64,000 bases of DNA from JAGXLC01 sp964585385. GTDB taxonomy: Bacteria; Bacteroidota; Bacteroidia; Bacteroidales; UBA12077. The stretch is from positions 1 through 64,000 of the forward strand of contig CAZPDP010000009.1 in NCBI GenBank assembly GCA_964585385.1, read 5' to 3'. Position 1 is the stretch's first letter; each line of letters opens with the position of its first letter. The position numbers and the translations under genes were made by a program. The notes below the pieces were generated by a model. That model ran no database searches, was not told the origin of the DNA, and saw nothing but the letters and a program-made list of their open reading frames with translations. Below, piece after piece: positions 17,528 to 25,161 of this stretch.

Positions 17528-18343
17528 TTAAATGCTCCGTTTATTAAGAATCCAATAAGAAATACCCGTAAAAACAGCCAGGTACAATACAGACAGTAAA
17601 ATGCCGCTTGTCAGGCTTAAAGCATCAGCTGCTGTTGTCATAGTACTCTGAAAACCCTGGGACATCTTTTGGGCTCCTGTAATCCTTGAAGTAACGGTTT
17701 CCGGTAAGGGAGTCAAATCAGAAATAACCTTAGCAGGAAAATAATTTTCAACCGAGGAAAATACCAGTTTTCTGAGAATTACTTCACCCGGGAAGAGATA
17801 AAGAATGAAAACCACGATGGCCAGTGCATTATTCCTGAAAATAACAGCAACCAGAAAACCCATCCCCATATAAGCAACGGCCTGGATGAAATATACAAAA
17901 ACAATTCCTGCACGGGCAAAAACCTGGTTCAACTCAAGAGTATCTGAGGCTATAAGTCCTGAGATTAGTGAGGCAACAACAACAAGAACCAATGCGTAGA
18001 TGGCTGTATAGAATAAAGTAATCAGCTTGGCGCCAAGCAACTCAGCTCTGCTCAAACCATTGATTATGTGCTGCCTGAATGTATTGTATTTGAACTCATT
18101 GCTCACCATAACAATAATTAAAACGGCCAGTAAAATATTAAACCAACTGGCTATCCATGAGAAAAATTCCCACACATGGGGAAATTGATACAGTGCATCT
18201 ATTGAAAACTGACCGACACTAAAATTTATCCTGGATATACCCAATACAACCAAAATAAAAAACAACAAATGCAATGTAATAATGGCTCTGAAAGTATTTG
18301 AAGACAGGGTTTTTATTGCTTCTATCTGTAGTAACTTACGCAT
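17528..18343 (-). CDS. ABC-2 type transporter permease
   Basis: A 271-residue integral membrane protein with about six helices, the first at roughly 18-38 and the last near 248-265. It has the layout of ABC-2 exporter permeases: TM1, a long extracytoplasmic loop, then a helix block. The cytoplasmic segment SNEFKYNTFRQHIINGLSRA resembles the coupling region of the family. It lies 6 bp downstream of the matching ATPase gene, so the two proteins very likely form one exporter. Substrate unknown; such two-gene systems export small molecules, peptides or lipids. Confidence 0.85.
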   Translation of the reverse strand: MRKLLQIEAIKTLSSNTFRAIITLHLLFFILVVLGISRINFSVGQFSIDALYQFPHVWEFFSWIASWFNILLAVLIIVMVSNEFKYNTFRQHIINGLSRAELLGAKLITLFYTAIYALVLVVVASLISGLIASDTLELNQVFARAGIVFVYFIQAVAYMGMGFLVAVIFRNNALAIVVFILYLFPGEVILRKLVFSSVENYFPAKVISDLTPLPETVTSRITGAQKMSQGFQSTMTTAADALSLTSGILLSVLYLAVFTGISYWILNKRSI

Positions 18344-18349
18344 AGTTTT

Positions 18350-19246
18350 TTATTTAATAAGTTCAAGAAACTCTTTTTCCAGGGTATTTTTTCGTATTTC
18401 GAGTTTTGTCAATACTTCTCCCTGGTTAAATACCAACTGATTCAAATCGGCTGAAGCGTAGTTTTCTTTTACAATTACTTTAAATCCTTCATTCTCCTGA
18501 TCAAATTCTTTTACAATCTCGGCCTCTTCCAGTATCTTTGCCAGTTTTTGATTGTTTTTCGCACTGATATAGTAAATTTCCGAAGCACCCAAAATATCTT
18601 TAACCTGGCCTTCTCTTATGAGCTCTCCACTTTTCAGAATACCCACATGCGAACATACTTTTTCTACTTCATCAAGGATATGACTGGCAAGGATAATTGT
18701 TTTACCCTGCTCAGACTGTTCCTTTATAATAGTCCTTAAATCGGAGAAACCTTCGGGGTCAAGGCTTTTCGTAGGTTCATCTAACACGAGCACATCCGGG
18801 TCACCCAGCAATGTAGCTGCAATGGCAAGACGTTGTTTCAAACCTGAAGATAAATCTTTAAACTTTGAATATTTCCTTTTTAGCAGATTGGTTACACCCA
18901 AAACCCGGTTGATATGCTTCTCAGAAACACCCCTTATCCGGGCTACAATTCTCAGGTTGTCATTCAAGGAAAGATAAGGGTAAAAATAAGCTTCTTCTAT
19001 AAGGCTCCCGATTTTTTTCCTGGAATTTGCTGATGGAGGTTTTCCGAACCATCTGTATGTTCCGGAAGTGGGTTGTAAAACACCAAGCGCAATGCTAAGA
19101 GTAGTGGTTTTTCCACTACCATTAGGGCCCAGCAGTCCATAAATAGTTCCTTTCTGAACATTCAGGGTTAGATTATTCAGGGCCAGCAATCTACCGTATC
19201 GCTTGTGTAAGTTCCTTATCTGCAAAACAGTATCGTACTCATCCAT
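18350..19246 (-). CDS. ABC transporter ATP-binding protein
   Basis: A 298-residue cytoplasmic ATPase. Walker A is GPNGSGKTT (40-48), the signature region is LSSGLKQRLAIAATLLGD, and Walker B plus D-loop read VLVLDEPTKSLDPEG, followed by the H-loop ILASHILDEVEKVCSH. The signature deviates slightly (LSSGLKQR for LSGGxxQR), as is common in exporters of the NatA/CcmA-like group. The C-terminal 80 residues are the usual extension of drug/antibiotic-type ATPases. It powers the permease encoded 6 bp downstream. A strong hairpin separates the pair from recQ upstream. Confidence 0.9.
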   Translation of the reverse strand: MDEYDTVLQIRNLHKRYGRLLALNNLTLNVQKGTIYGLLGPNGSGKTTTLSIALGVLQPTSGTYRWFGKPPSANSRKKIGSLIEEAYFYPYLSLNDNLRIVARIRGVSEKHINRVLGVTNLLKRKYSKFKDLSSGLKQRLAIAATLLGDPDVLVLDEPTKSLDPEGFSDLRTIIKEQSEQGKTIILASHILDEVEKVCSHVGILKSGELIREGQVKDILGASEIYYISAKNNQKLAKILEEAEIVKEFDQENEGFKVIVKENYASADLNQLVFNQGEVLTKLEIRKNTLEKEFLELIK

Positions 19247-19259
19247 ACCAAATTAAATT

Positions 19260-19286
19260 AAAAAAAGGTTGCAAATTGCAACCTTA
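19260..19286 (-). terminator. Rho-independent terminator of recQ
   Basis: AAGGTTGCAA (19265-19274) and TTGCAACCTT (19276-19285) are perfectly complementary. On the minus strand the stem is followed by a run of T's (plus-strand A's at 19260-19266). It lies 40 bp past the recQ stop and just upstream of the ABC ATPase gene. Confidence 0.85.
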
Positions 19287-19325
19287 AAAATAACGAAATC
19301 ATTTGAAAATCTATGACTTTAATTT

Positions 19326-21530
19326 TTAATTGCCGTATTCAGAGAAAAACTTGATTCGCATCAGGCGAACATCTTCTTCAGAATATTCATCTTCTCCAAG
19401 CTCTTCAAGGGCAACATCCACAGATTCGGATTCTGCCTCTTCCATAAAGTATTCGTAAATATCGTCCTGCTTTTCTTCATCAATCACCTGGTTAATGTAA
19501 TAGTCCAGGTTCAGCTTGGTTCCTGACTGAACAATAGACTCGATCTCATTGAGTAATTCGCTCATTTCAATACCTTTAGCATTGGCTATATCCTCCAGCG
19601 GCATCTGCCTGTCAATGCTCTGAATTATTGAAACTTTGAGCCCTGACTTATTCACAACAGACTTCACAACCATGTCCTGCGGACGGATGATGTCTTTTTC
19701 ATCCACATAATTCTTAATAATATCAATAAACTTGTCCCCGAATTTGTCAGCTTTTCCTTTTCCAACACCGGCTATATTCTGCATTTCTTCAATGGTTACC
19801 GGGTATTGAATAGCCATATCTTCCAGGGAAAAATCCTGGAAAATGACAAAAGGCGGCAGGTTGTTTTCCCTGGCCACTTTTTTTCGCATATCTTTCAAAA
19901 TACTCAACAATTCATCGTCCACAGCACCACTTCTTCTTTGTTCTCCTCCTGGCTGTTCATCCTCGTCTCTGGCATCATAATCGTGGTCTTTACTAATCAT
20001 AATACTATATGGCTCTTCCATATATTTTTTTCCATCCTCACTGAGCATTAACAAGCCATAATTTTCAATGTCCTTATTGAGCAATCCTTTAACAAGAGCT
20101 CTTCGAATCACAGTATTCCAGAAGTCAGGGTCATAGTCCTTTCCGGTACCAAAAATATCGAGTTTGTTGTGCTTGTATGCTTTTACATTGTTGGTTGCCT
20201 TACCGGCCAGAACATTGGCTACGTGTTCGGGTTTAAACTTTTCCTTAACAGCCAGAACCGTCTTCAATGTATTGATAAGATAATCCTTGCCTTCAAACTC
20301 TTCTTTAGGATGCAGACAATTATCACAATTTTCACAATTCGCTTCTTCATAAATTTCTCCAAAATAGTGTAGAAGCTGTCTTCTTCTGCAAACCGAAGAT
20401 TCAGCATAAGCTGTTGTTTCAAGCAGAAGTTGCCTACCTATTTCCTGTTCATTGATAGGCTTGCCCTGCATGAATTTCTCAAGCTTCTGAATATCTTTGT
20501 AGCTGTAAAAGGCAATACATTTTCCTTCACCGCCATCTCTGCCTGCGCGACCTGTCTCCTGATAATAAGCCTCCAGGCTTTTAGGTATGTTGTAATGAAT
20601 CACAAACCGAATATCGGGTTTGTCAATACCCATACCAAAGGCGATAGTGGCTACAATCACATCGATATCTTCCATCAGGAATTGATCCTGGGTGGAAGAA
20701 CGCGTAGCGGAATCCATGCCTGCATGATATGGCAGTGCTTTGATTCCATTCACTTTGAGAGTCTCAGCAAGTTCTTCCACTTTTTTTCGGCTCAAACAAT
20801 AAACAATACCAGATTTCCCGGGATTGTTCTTAATAAACTTGATGATCTCTTTTGTGGCGTTTGATTTGGGTCTTACCTCATAATATAAATTAGCCCGGTT
20901 GAATGATGACTTAAATACCTGGGCATCCTGTATTTCAAGATTTTTCTGTATATCACTTTGTACTTTGGGTGTAGCCGTAGCCGTCAGTGCTATAATAGGG
21001 GCCCGCCCGATCTTGTTCACCATTGGCCGAATCCTGCGATATTCCGGACGAAAATCATGACCCCACTCCGATATACAGTGGGCTTCATCTATTGCATAAA
21101 ACGCAATTTTTGCCTGTTTCAGAAAATCAATATTGTCCTCTTTTGTCAATGATTCGGGAGCTACATATAATAATTGTGTCTTCCCTGATAAAACATCTTC
21201 CTTAACCTTTTGCATCTGCGATTTGGATAATGAAGAATTTAGAAAATGCGCAACACCCTGATCTGAACTAAATCCTCTCATCAGGTCCACCTGGTTTTTC
21301 ATCAGCGCTATCAATGGAGATATGACAATAGCGGTACCTGACATAATCAGGGAAGGTAGCTGATAACACAATGATTTTCCACCACCTGTCGGCATCACTA
21401 CAAATGTATCATTACCCGAGAGCAAATTCCTGATAATAACTTCCTGATTCCCTTTAAATCTGTCAAAACCAAAATATTTTTTCAAATAATCCTTAACAGA
21501 TACATCTGCTCCTGCACTCATTTTTCCCAT
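19326..21530 (-). CDS. recQ: ATP-dependent DNA helicase RecQ
   Basis: A 734-residue 3'-5' DNA helicase for recombination and repair of stalled forks. Walker A MPTGGGKS is at 46-53, the DEAH box is DEAH (148-151) within the RecQ aromatic-rich loop AIDEAHCISEWGHDFRPEY, and motif VI is QETGRAGRDG. The zinc-binding element has Cys at CRRRQLLHYFGE and CENCDNC, and a winged-helix RQC region follows. The HRDC domain is at about residues 530-610 (LPPFVIFQDFSLEDMA, NIAGVGKGKADKFGDKFI). The roughly 110-residue C-terminal tail is acidic and typical of the longer Bacteroidota RecQ. It is transcribed alone, ending at a strong hairpin. Confidence 0.97.
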   Translation of the reverse strand: MGKMSAGADVSVKDYLKKYFGFDRFKGNQEVIIRNLLSGNDTFVVMPTGGGKSLCYQLPSLIMSGTAIVISPLIALMKNQVDLMRGFSSDQGVAHFLNSSLSKSQMQKVKEDVLSGKTQLLYVAPESLTKEDNIDFLKQAKIAFYAIDEAHCISEWGHDFRPEYRRIRPMVNKIGRAPIIALTATATPKVQSDIQKNLEIQDAQVFKSSFNRANLYYEVRPKSNATKEIIKFIKNNPGKSGIVYCLSRKKVEELAETLKVNGIKALPYHAGMDSATRSSTQDQFLMEDIDVIVATIAFGMGIDKPDIRFVIHYNIPKSLEAYYQETGRAGRDGGEGKCIAFYSYKDIQKLEKFMQGKPINEQEIGRQLLLETTAYAESSVCRRRQLLHYFGEIYEEANCENCDNCLHPKEEFEGKDYLINTLKTVLAVKEKFKPEHVANVLAGKATNNVKAYKHNKLDIFGTGKDYDPDFWNTVIRRALVKGLLNKDIENYGLLMLSEDGKKYMEEPYSIMISKDHDYDARDEDEQPGGEQRRSGAVDDELLSILKDMRKKVARENNLPPFVIFQDFSLEDMAIQYPVTIEEMQNIAGVGKGKADKFGDKFIDIIKNYVDEKDIIRPQDMVVKSVVNKSGLKVSIIQSIDRQMPLEDIANAKGIEMSELLNEIESIVQSGTKLNLDYYINQVIDEEKQDDIYEYFMEEAESESVDVALEELGEDEYSEEDVRLMRIKFFSEYGN

Positions 21531-21770
21531 TTTATAAATATTATAAACACTTTATTTTGATTACTTTTGTAACGAAATAAATCCTTTATTTGTTACGTAA
21601 TAAAAAACATATTAGAAAATGAAATATTCATACTTAAAGTTACGATTTTTACCGATTAAAAAACAAAATTATATCACATAATTTTACAGAAATTGATAAA
21701 AATCATATTTGAACCATTAGCCTGCATTATTCATAAATTTTTTAAATATGAATAAAATGCATGTTAACCC
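21531..21770. other. AT-rich intergenic region upstream of recQ
   Basis: About 240 bp of low-complexity AT-rich sequence between recQ and repeat R1 copy 2. No gene is visible. It probably contains the minus-strand recQ promoter; a TAnnTTTG-like match on the minus strand (21664-21671) lacks a clear -33 partner. Confidence 0.35.
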
Positions 21771-21886
21771 CGACTTAGGTGAACTTAAATTTTTGAAAAA
21801 AATTTTAGGGAACCTTAGTCGCTGTCGGAGACAGGAATAATTCTTGAACGGCGAAGCCCTCAACGAAGTTAATTATTCGGGTTAGA
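21771..21886 (+). repeat. Intergenic structured repeat R1, copy 2 (most complete)
   Basis: Three stacked inverted repeats. The first pairs CGACTTAGGT and an AT run with AAAATTTT and CCTTAGTCG (21771-21823). The second is the small hairpin CTGTCGGAGACAG. The third is bounded by GAATAATT and AATTATTC, ending near 21878. Positions 21794-21886 repeat window positions 1-93 almost exactly. It lies in the divergent recQ/kdsD spacer. Confidence 0.8.
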
Positions 21887-21900
21887 TTAAAATGAAACAA

Positions 21901-21930
21901 GCATGATCAAAATAATTATTTTATTCATGC
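21901..21930. promoter_or_regulatory. 30-bp AT-rich palindrome in the kdsD leader
   Basis: GCATGA at 21901-21906 pairs with TCATGC at 21925-21930 around the fully palindromic core AAAATAATTATTTT; only the two positions flanking the core on each side mismatch. It lies 37 bp before the kdsD start. It could be a protein-binding operator or an mRNA hairpin. Confidence 0.35.
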
Positions 21931-21967
21931 GGTTCCATCTGACAATTGAAAATTTAAAAATAAACAG

Positions 21968-22927
21968 ATGAAACTTGATATTCAAAAAATTGCCAAAGAA
22001 ACCATCCTTCGTGAAGCTGATTCTATCAAGAATATAGCAAATTACATTGATGAGGAATTTGAAAAGGTAGTAAAGCTGATTTATCATTCGGAAGGAAGGG
22101 TTGTTATCACAGGGATAGGCAAAAGCGCAAACATTGCCAATAAAATTGTTGCCACATTAAATTCCACAGGTACTCCCTCCATTTTTATGCATGCCGCCGA
22201 TGCTATTCACGGTGACCTGGGCATCATTCAAAAAGATGATGTAATCATTTGTATTTCAAAAAGTGGAAATACACCGGAGATAAAGGTCCTGGTACCTCTT
22301 ATCAAATACCGCCAGAATAAAATTATCGGCATAGTTTCTAATATGGATTCATATCTCGCAAAAAATGCCGATTATATTTTAAGAACCACAGTAAGCAAAG
22401 AAGCCTGTCCCCATAATCTGGCTCCTACATCAAGCACCACTGCACAGCTTGTAATGGGAGATGCACTGGCTGTAACTTTGCTTGAGTACAGAGGATTTTC
22501 AGAGGAAGACTTCGCAAAGATCCATCCGGGAGGCTCCCTGGGTAAAAAACTTTATATGACAGTGGAAGACATTTACAAACAAAATGATGTCCCGGGAGTT
22601 GAACTTAACGACAAATTAAAAGACATCATTGTGGAGATTTCTTCTAAAAGATTGGGTGCAACAGCTGTCCTCGATAACAGTACGGTGGTGGGAATGATTA
22701 CAGATGGAGATTTGCGAAGAATGCTGGAAAAGTATGAAAAGGTGGAGAACCTCAAAGCCCGGGATATTATGACAAAAAGTCCAAAAACAATCTCAAAAAA
22801 TGAACTGGCCATTAACGCTTTCAATTTAATGGAAGACCATAATATTACGCAGCTAATTGTCATGGATAACGGTAAGTATCTGGGGATGGTCCATCTTCAT
22901 GATATTTTAAAAGAAGGTATAGTTTAA
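21968..22927 (+). CDS. kdsD: Arabinose-5-phosphate isomerase (KpsF/GutQ family)
   Basis: A 319-residue cytoplasmic enzyme that converts ribulose 5-phosphate to arabinose 5-phosphate, the first step of Kdo synthesis for LPS. The SIS domain (about 30-180) shows GKSANIANKIVATLNSTGTP (51-70), HGDLG (81-85) and SKSGNTPE (98-105). Two CBS domains follow (about 205-319), including TDGDLRRMLEKY and the closing LGMVHLHDILKEGIV. Length and layout match E. coli KdsD/KpsF. It begins a tight plus-strand run with tatC (the tatC ATG immediately follows this stop) and lptB, all envelope functions. Confidence 0.95.
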   Translation: MKLDIQKIAKETILREADSIKNIANYIDEEFEKVVKLIYHSEGRVVITGIGKSANIANKIVATLNSTGTPSIFMHAADAIHGDLGIIQKDDVIICISKSGNTPEIKVLVPLIKYRQNKIIGIVSNMDSYLAKNADYILRTTVSKEACPHNLAPTSSTTAQLVMGDALAVTLLEYRGFSEEDFAKIHPGGSLGKKLYMTVEDIYKQNDVPGVELNDKLKDIIVEISSKRLGATAVLDNSTVVGMITDGDLRRMLEKYEKVENLKARDIMTKSPKTISKNELAINAFNLMEDHNITQLIVMDNGKYLGMVHLHDILKEGIV

Positions 22928-23746
22928 ATGGCAAAAAGAAAAGAAAATCAAACATTCCTCGAACATCTTGAACAACTTAGGTGGCATATCTTAAGGGCTC
23001 TTGTAGCTATTGTGCTTGTTGCTGTTGTGGTGTTCATTCTGAGAAATTACATCTTTAACGAAATTATTCTTGCACCCAAAAACCCGGAATTTTTCACCAA
23101 TAATCTTCTGTGCAGACTGGCGGAGACTTTGGGCACTGAAAACCTGTGCATCAACTCAATACCTCTGGAAATCATTAATATTCGCATGTCCGGGCAGTTG
23201 ACCATTCATATTGTTATCTCAATCGTTTTAGGTTTGATATTTGCTTTCCCTTATGTTTTCTGGGAGTTCTGGAGTTTTATAAAACCAGCTTTGTACGAAA
23301 AGGAAATCAGGTACAGCCGGGGAGCTGTCTTTTTCAGCTCGGTACTCTTCATTACAGGGGTAGCTTTTGGCTATTTTATTATAGCCCCTCTTTCCATCCA
23401 TTTTCTGGGAACCTACCAGGTAAGCGACCAGGTGGTTAACCAAATAAACCTCAAATCATACATCGGTACTATAGCATCGGTAGTTCTGGCAGCAGGAGTT
23501 ATTTTTGAACTCCCTGTATTAATTTATTTCCTTAGCAAAGCAGGTCTCGTAACACCGGCATTTCTTATAAAATATAGAAAGCATTCCATCGTTTTAATAC
23601 TTGTACTCGCGGCTACAATTACACCGCCGGATATCTTCAGCCTGGTAATGGTTACATTGCCACTCATTGTGCTGTATGAGGCAGGGATTTCAATTTCCAA
23701 ACGCATAGAAAAAAAGAAGCTGAAGGAAGAAAAACTGGCGGGATAA
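22928..23746 (+). CDS. tatC: Sec-independent protein translocase TatC
   Basis: A 272-residue inner-membrane protein with six predicted helices, the receptor of the Tat pathway that exports folded proteins bearing a twin-arginine signal. The N-terminal signature FLEHLEQLRWHILRALVAIV (9-28) and the central FPYVFWEFWSFIKPALYEKE with its conserved Glu residues are present, as is ATITPPDIFSLVMVTLPL near the C-terminus. The cytoplasmic tail is Lys-rich. The start abuts the kdsD stop and a GAAGG ribosome site lies within kdsD, suggesting translational coupling. No tatA gene is visible in the window. Confidence 0.96.
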   Translation: MAKRKENQTFLEHLEQLRWHILRALVAIVLVAVVVFILRNYIFNEIILAPKNPEFFTNNLLCRLAETLGTENLCINSIPLEIINIRMSGQLTIHIVISIVLGLIFAFPYVFWEFWSFIKPALYEKEIRYSRGAVFFSSVLFITGVAFGYFIIAPLSIHFLGTYQVSDQVVNQINLKSYIGTIASVVLAAGVIFELPVLIYFLSKAGLVTPAFLIKYRKHSIVLILVLAATITPPDIFSLVMVTLPLIVLYEAGISISKRIEKKKLKEEKLAG

Positions 23747-23767
23747 ATTGATTCAATAAAAAATTAT

Positions 23768-24514
23768 ATGGAAAACCCAACACAAACAAAACTACATACA
23801 AGGGAACTGGTAAAACGCTACCGTTCAAGGACTGTTGTAAAAAAAGTATCCATTGAGCTAAGCCAGGGAGAAATTGTGGGACTGCTCGGACCTAACGGAG
23901 CAGGAAAAACCACTACGTTCTACATGATTGTTGGCCTGATAAGACCCAACAGCGGAAATATCTTCCTGAACGACGAAGTGATTACCAAAGAACCTGTCTA
24001 TAAAAGAGCAAGAAAAGGAATAGGATACCTGGCACAAGAAGCTTCCGTTTTTCGTAAACTGACTGTAGAAGATAATATTAAGGCGGTACTTGAGATGTCA
24101 GATTTTACAAAGAAAGAACAAAAAGACAGGACGGAACAGTTAATCAGAGAGTTTGGACTGGAAAAAGTGAGAAAAAGCCTGGGTATTCAGTTATCAGGAG
24201 GGGAGAGAAGAAGAACCGAAATAGCCAGAGCTCTTGCCTTAAAACCAAGGTTCATGTTGCTTGACGAGCCCTTTGCAGGGGTTGACCCAATTGCTGTTGA
24301 AGACATCCAGGAGATTGTCACAAAATTGAAAGAAAAAAACATTGGGATCCTGATTACTGACCATAATGTTCATGAAACCCTTTCCATAACTGACCGGGCC
24401 TACCTCCTTTTCGAGGGTTCAATCCTAAAAGCAGGTACCTCCCAGGAACTTTCGGAAGACGAACAGGTTAGAAGGGTGTATCTGGGAAAAAATTTCGAAT
24501 TAAGGAACTTCTGA
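23768..24514 (+). CDS. lptB: LPS export ABC transporter ATP-binding protein LptB
   Basis: A 248-residue cytoplasmic ATPase that drives LPS extraction by LptFG. Walker A is GPNGAGKTT (41-49), the signature is QLSGGERRRTEIARAL, Walker B is MLLDEPFAGVDPIAVEDI and the H-loop ITDHNVHETL. The sequence YLAQEASVFRKLTVEDNI is diagnostic of LptB. Genes for LptF/G are not in this window. It sits 21 bp after tatC and downstream of kdsD, so Kdo supply and LPS export are clustered. The last codons overlap the end of the minus-strand pseudogene by 15 bp. Confidence 0.95.
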   Translation: MENPTQTKLHTRELVKRYRSRTVVKKVSIELSQGEIVGLLGPNGAGKTTTFYMIVGLIRPNSGNIFLNDEVITKEPVYKRARKGIGYLAQEASVFRKLTVEDNIKAVLEMSDFTKKEQKDRTEQLIREFGLEKVRKSLGIQLSGGERRRTEIARALALKPRFMLLDEPFAGVDPIAVEDIQEIVTKLKEKNIGILITDHNVHETLSITDRAYLLFEGSILKAGTSQELSEDEQVRRVYLGKNFELRNF

Positions 24515-24857
24515 TAATTTAAAGCAGGTAACTCTATTACCCATAAAAGTAGGGACAAACAAAAGGTTCCTTTCAGGAATATATTCGATATCTGCAGCGT
24601 TTTTACCGGCCGATCTGGAATCGAGCAGTTTCGTTATACCCGATTCAGTTTGACCTTTGAATACTCTCCCTTCCCAGTCGGAAAACAGGAAATAATCATT
24701 CTGGAGTTGTTCCAATCCATCAATACTGCTGGTATTCCTAAGAAGAGCATTTAAATTCTAAATTTTGGTGAATAAAATAATCCGGAGTCTTGTCAAAAGC
24801 AAAAAGCAATATCAACAGGAATACAATCAAAAATGGGGAATAAATTCGTTTAGCCAT
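24500..24857 (-). pseudogene. Internally deleted SMP-30/NHL-like secreted protein remnant
   Basis: Two pieces of one ancestral minus-strand gene remain. At 24857 an ATG opens a 39-codon frame with a signal-peptide-like start (MAKRIYSPFLIVFLLILLFA) that ends in a stop near 24741. In another frame from about 24730 down to 24500 lies what looks like the C-terminal end of a beta-propeller protein (SSIDGLEQLQNDYFLFSDWE, then IEYIPERNLLFVPTFMGNRV). Full-length relatives are about 300 residues, so roughly 200 codons have been lost between the pieces, with a frame change. The family call rests on the SDWxGxV and IPxxxLLxVPTFxxNRV patterns. Both parts look too short to be functional. Confidence 0.6.
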
Positions 24858-24968
24858 CGTTTAGAAATTTTAGTTTCACTTCTGCCTAATTTCACAAATT
24901 TAAACATTTTAAAGTTCATACGAACCTGATTTTTTATTACCAGAAATCTAATATTCTAAAAATTTATC

Positions 24969-24976
24969 TATATTTG
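24969..24976 (+). promoter_or_regulatory. Putative -7 element of the tRNA-Leu promoter
   Basis: TATATTTG matches the Bacteroidota -7 consensus TAnnTTTG and ends 15 bases before the mature tRNA start. A clear -33 TTG is not seen. Confidence 0.5.
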
Positions 24977-24991
24977 CACCACATTTTTTAT

Positions 24992-25073
24992 GCGGATGTG
25001 GCGAAATTGGTAGACGCGCTAGACTTAGGATCTAGTGCCTTCGGGCATGGGGGTTCGAGTCCCTCCATCCGCA
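24992..25073 (+). tRNA. tRNA-Leu (anticodon TAG)
   Basis: An 82-nt class II tRNA. The acceptor arms GCGGATG and CATCCGC pair fully. The D-arm region contains GGTAGACGC, the anticodon stem CTAGA/TCTAG encloses loop CTTAGGA (anticodon TAG), the variable arm is TGCCTTCGGGCA, and the T-loop region reads GGGTTCGAGTCCC. The long variable arm and anticodon identify leucine. The discriminator is A and no CCA is encoded, as usual in Bacteroidota. A terminator follows ten bases later. Confidence 0.97.
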
Positions 25074-25082
25074 CAAAATCAT

Positions 25083-25124
25083 CACCGCTAAATTTACCTT
25101 TTCAAAGGTATTAGCGGTGTTTTT
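25083..25124 (+). terminator. Rho-independent terminator after tRNA-Leu
   Basis: CACCGCTAA (25083-25091) pairs with TTAGCGGTG (25111-25119), and the inner ACCTTT/AAAGGT extends the stem. TTTTT follows directly. Confidence 0.88.
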
Positions 25125-25161
25125 GAATTGGCAATAATCGAAAATCAAAGAGGGTAGACTC

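Noticed and set aside
24500..24715. A functional 71-residue gene overlapping lptB
   Set aside because: It has no ATG, lacks an N-terminal domain and looks like the tail of a larger protein, so it is listed as part of a pseudogene.
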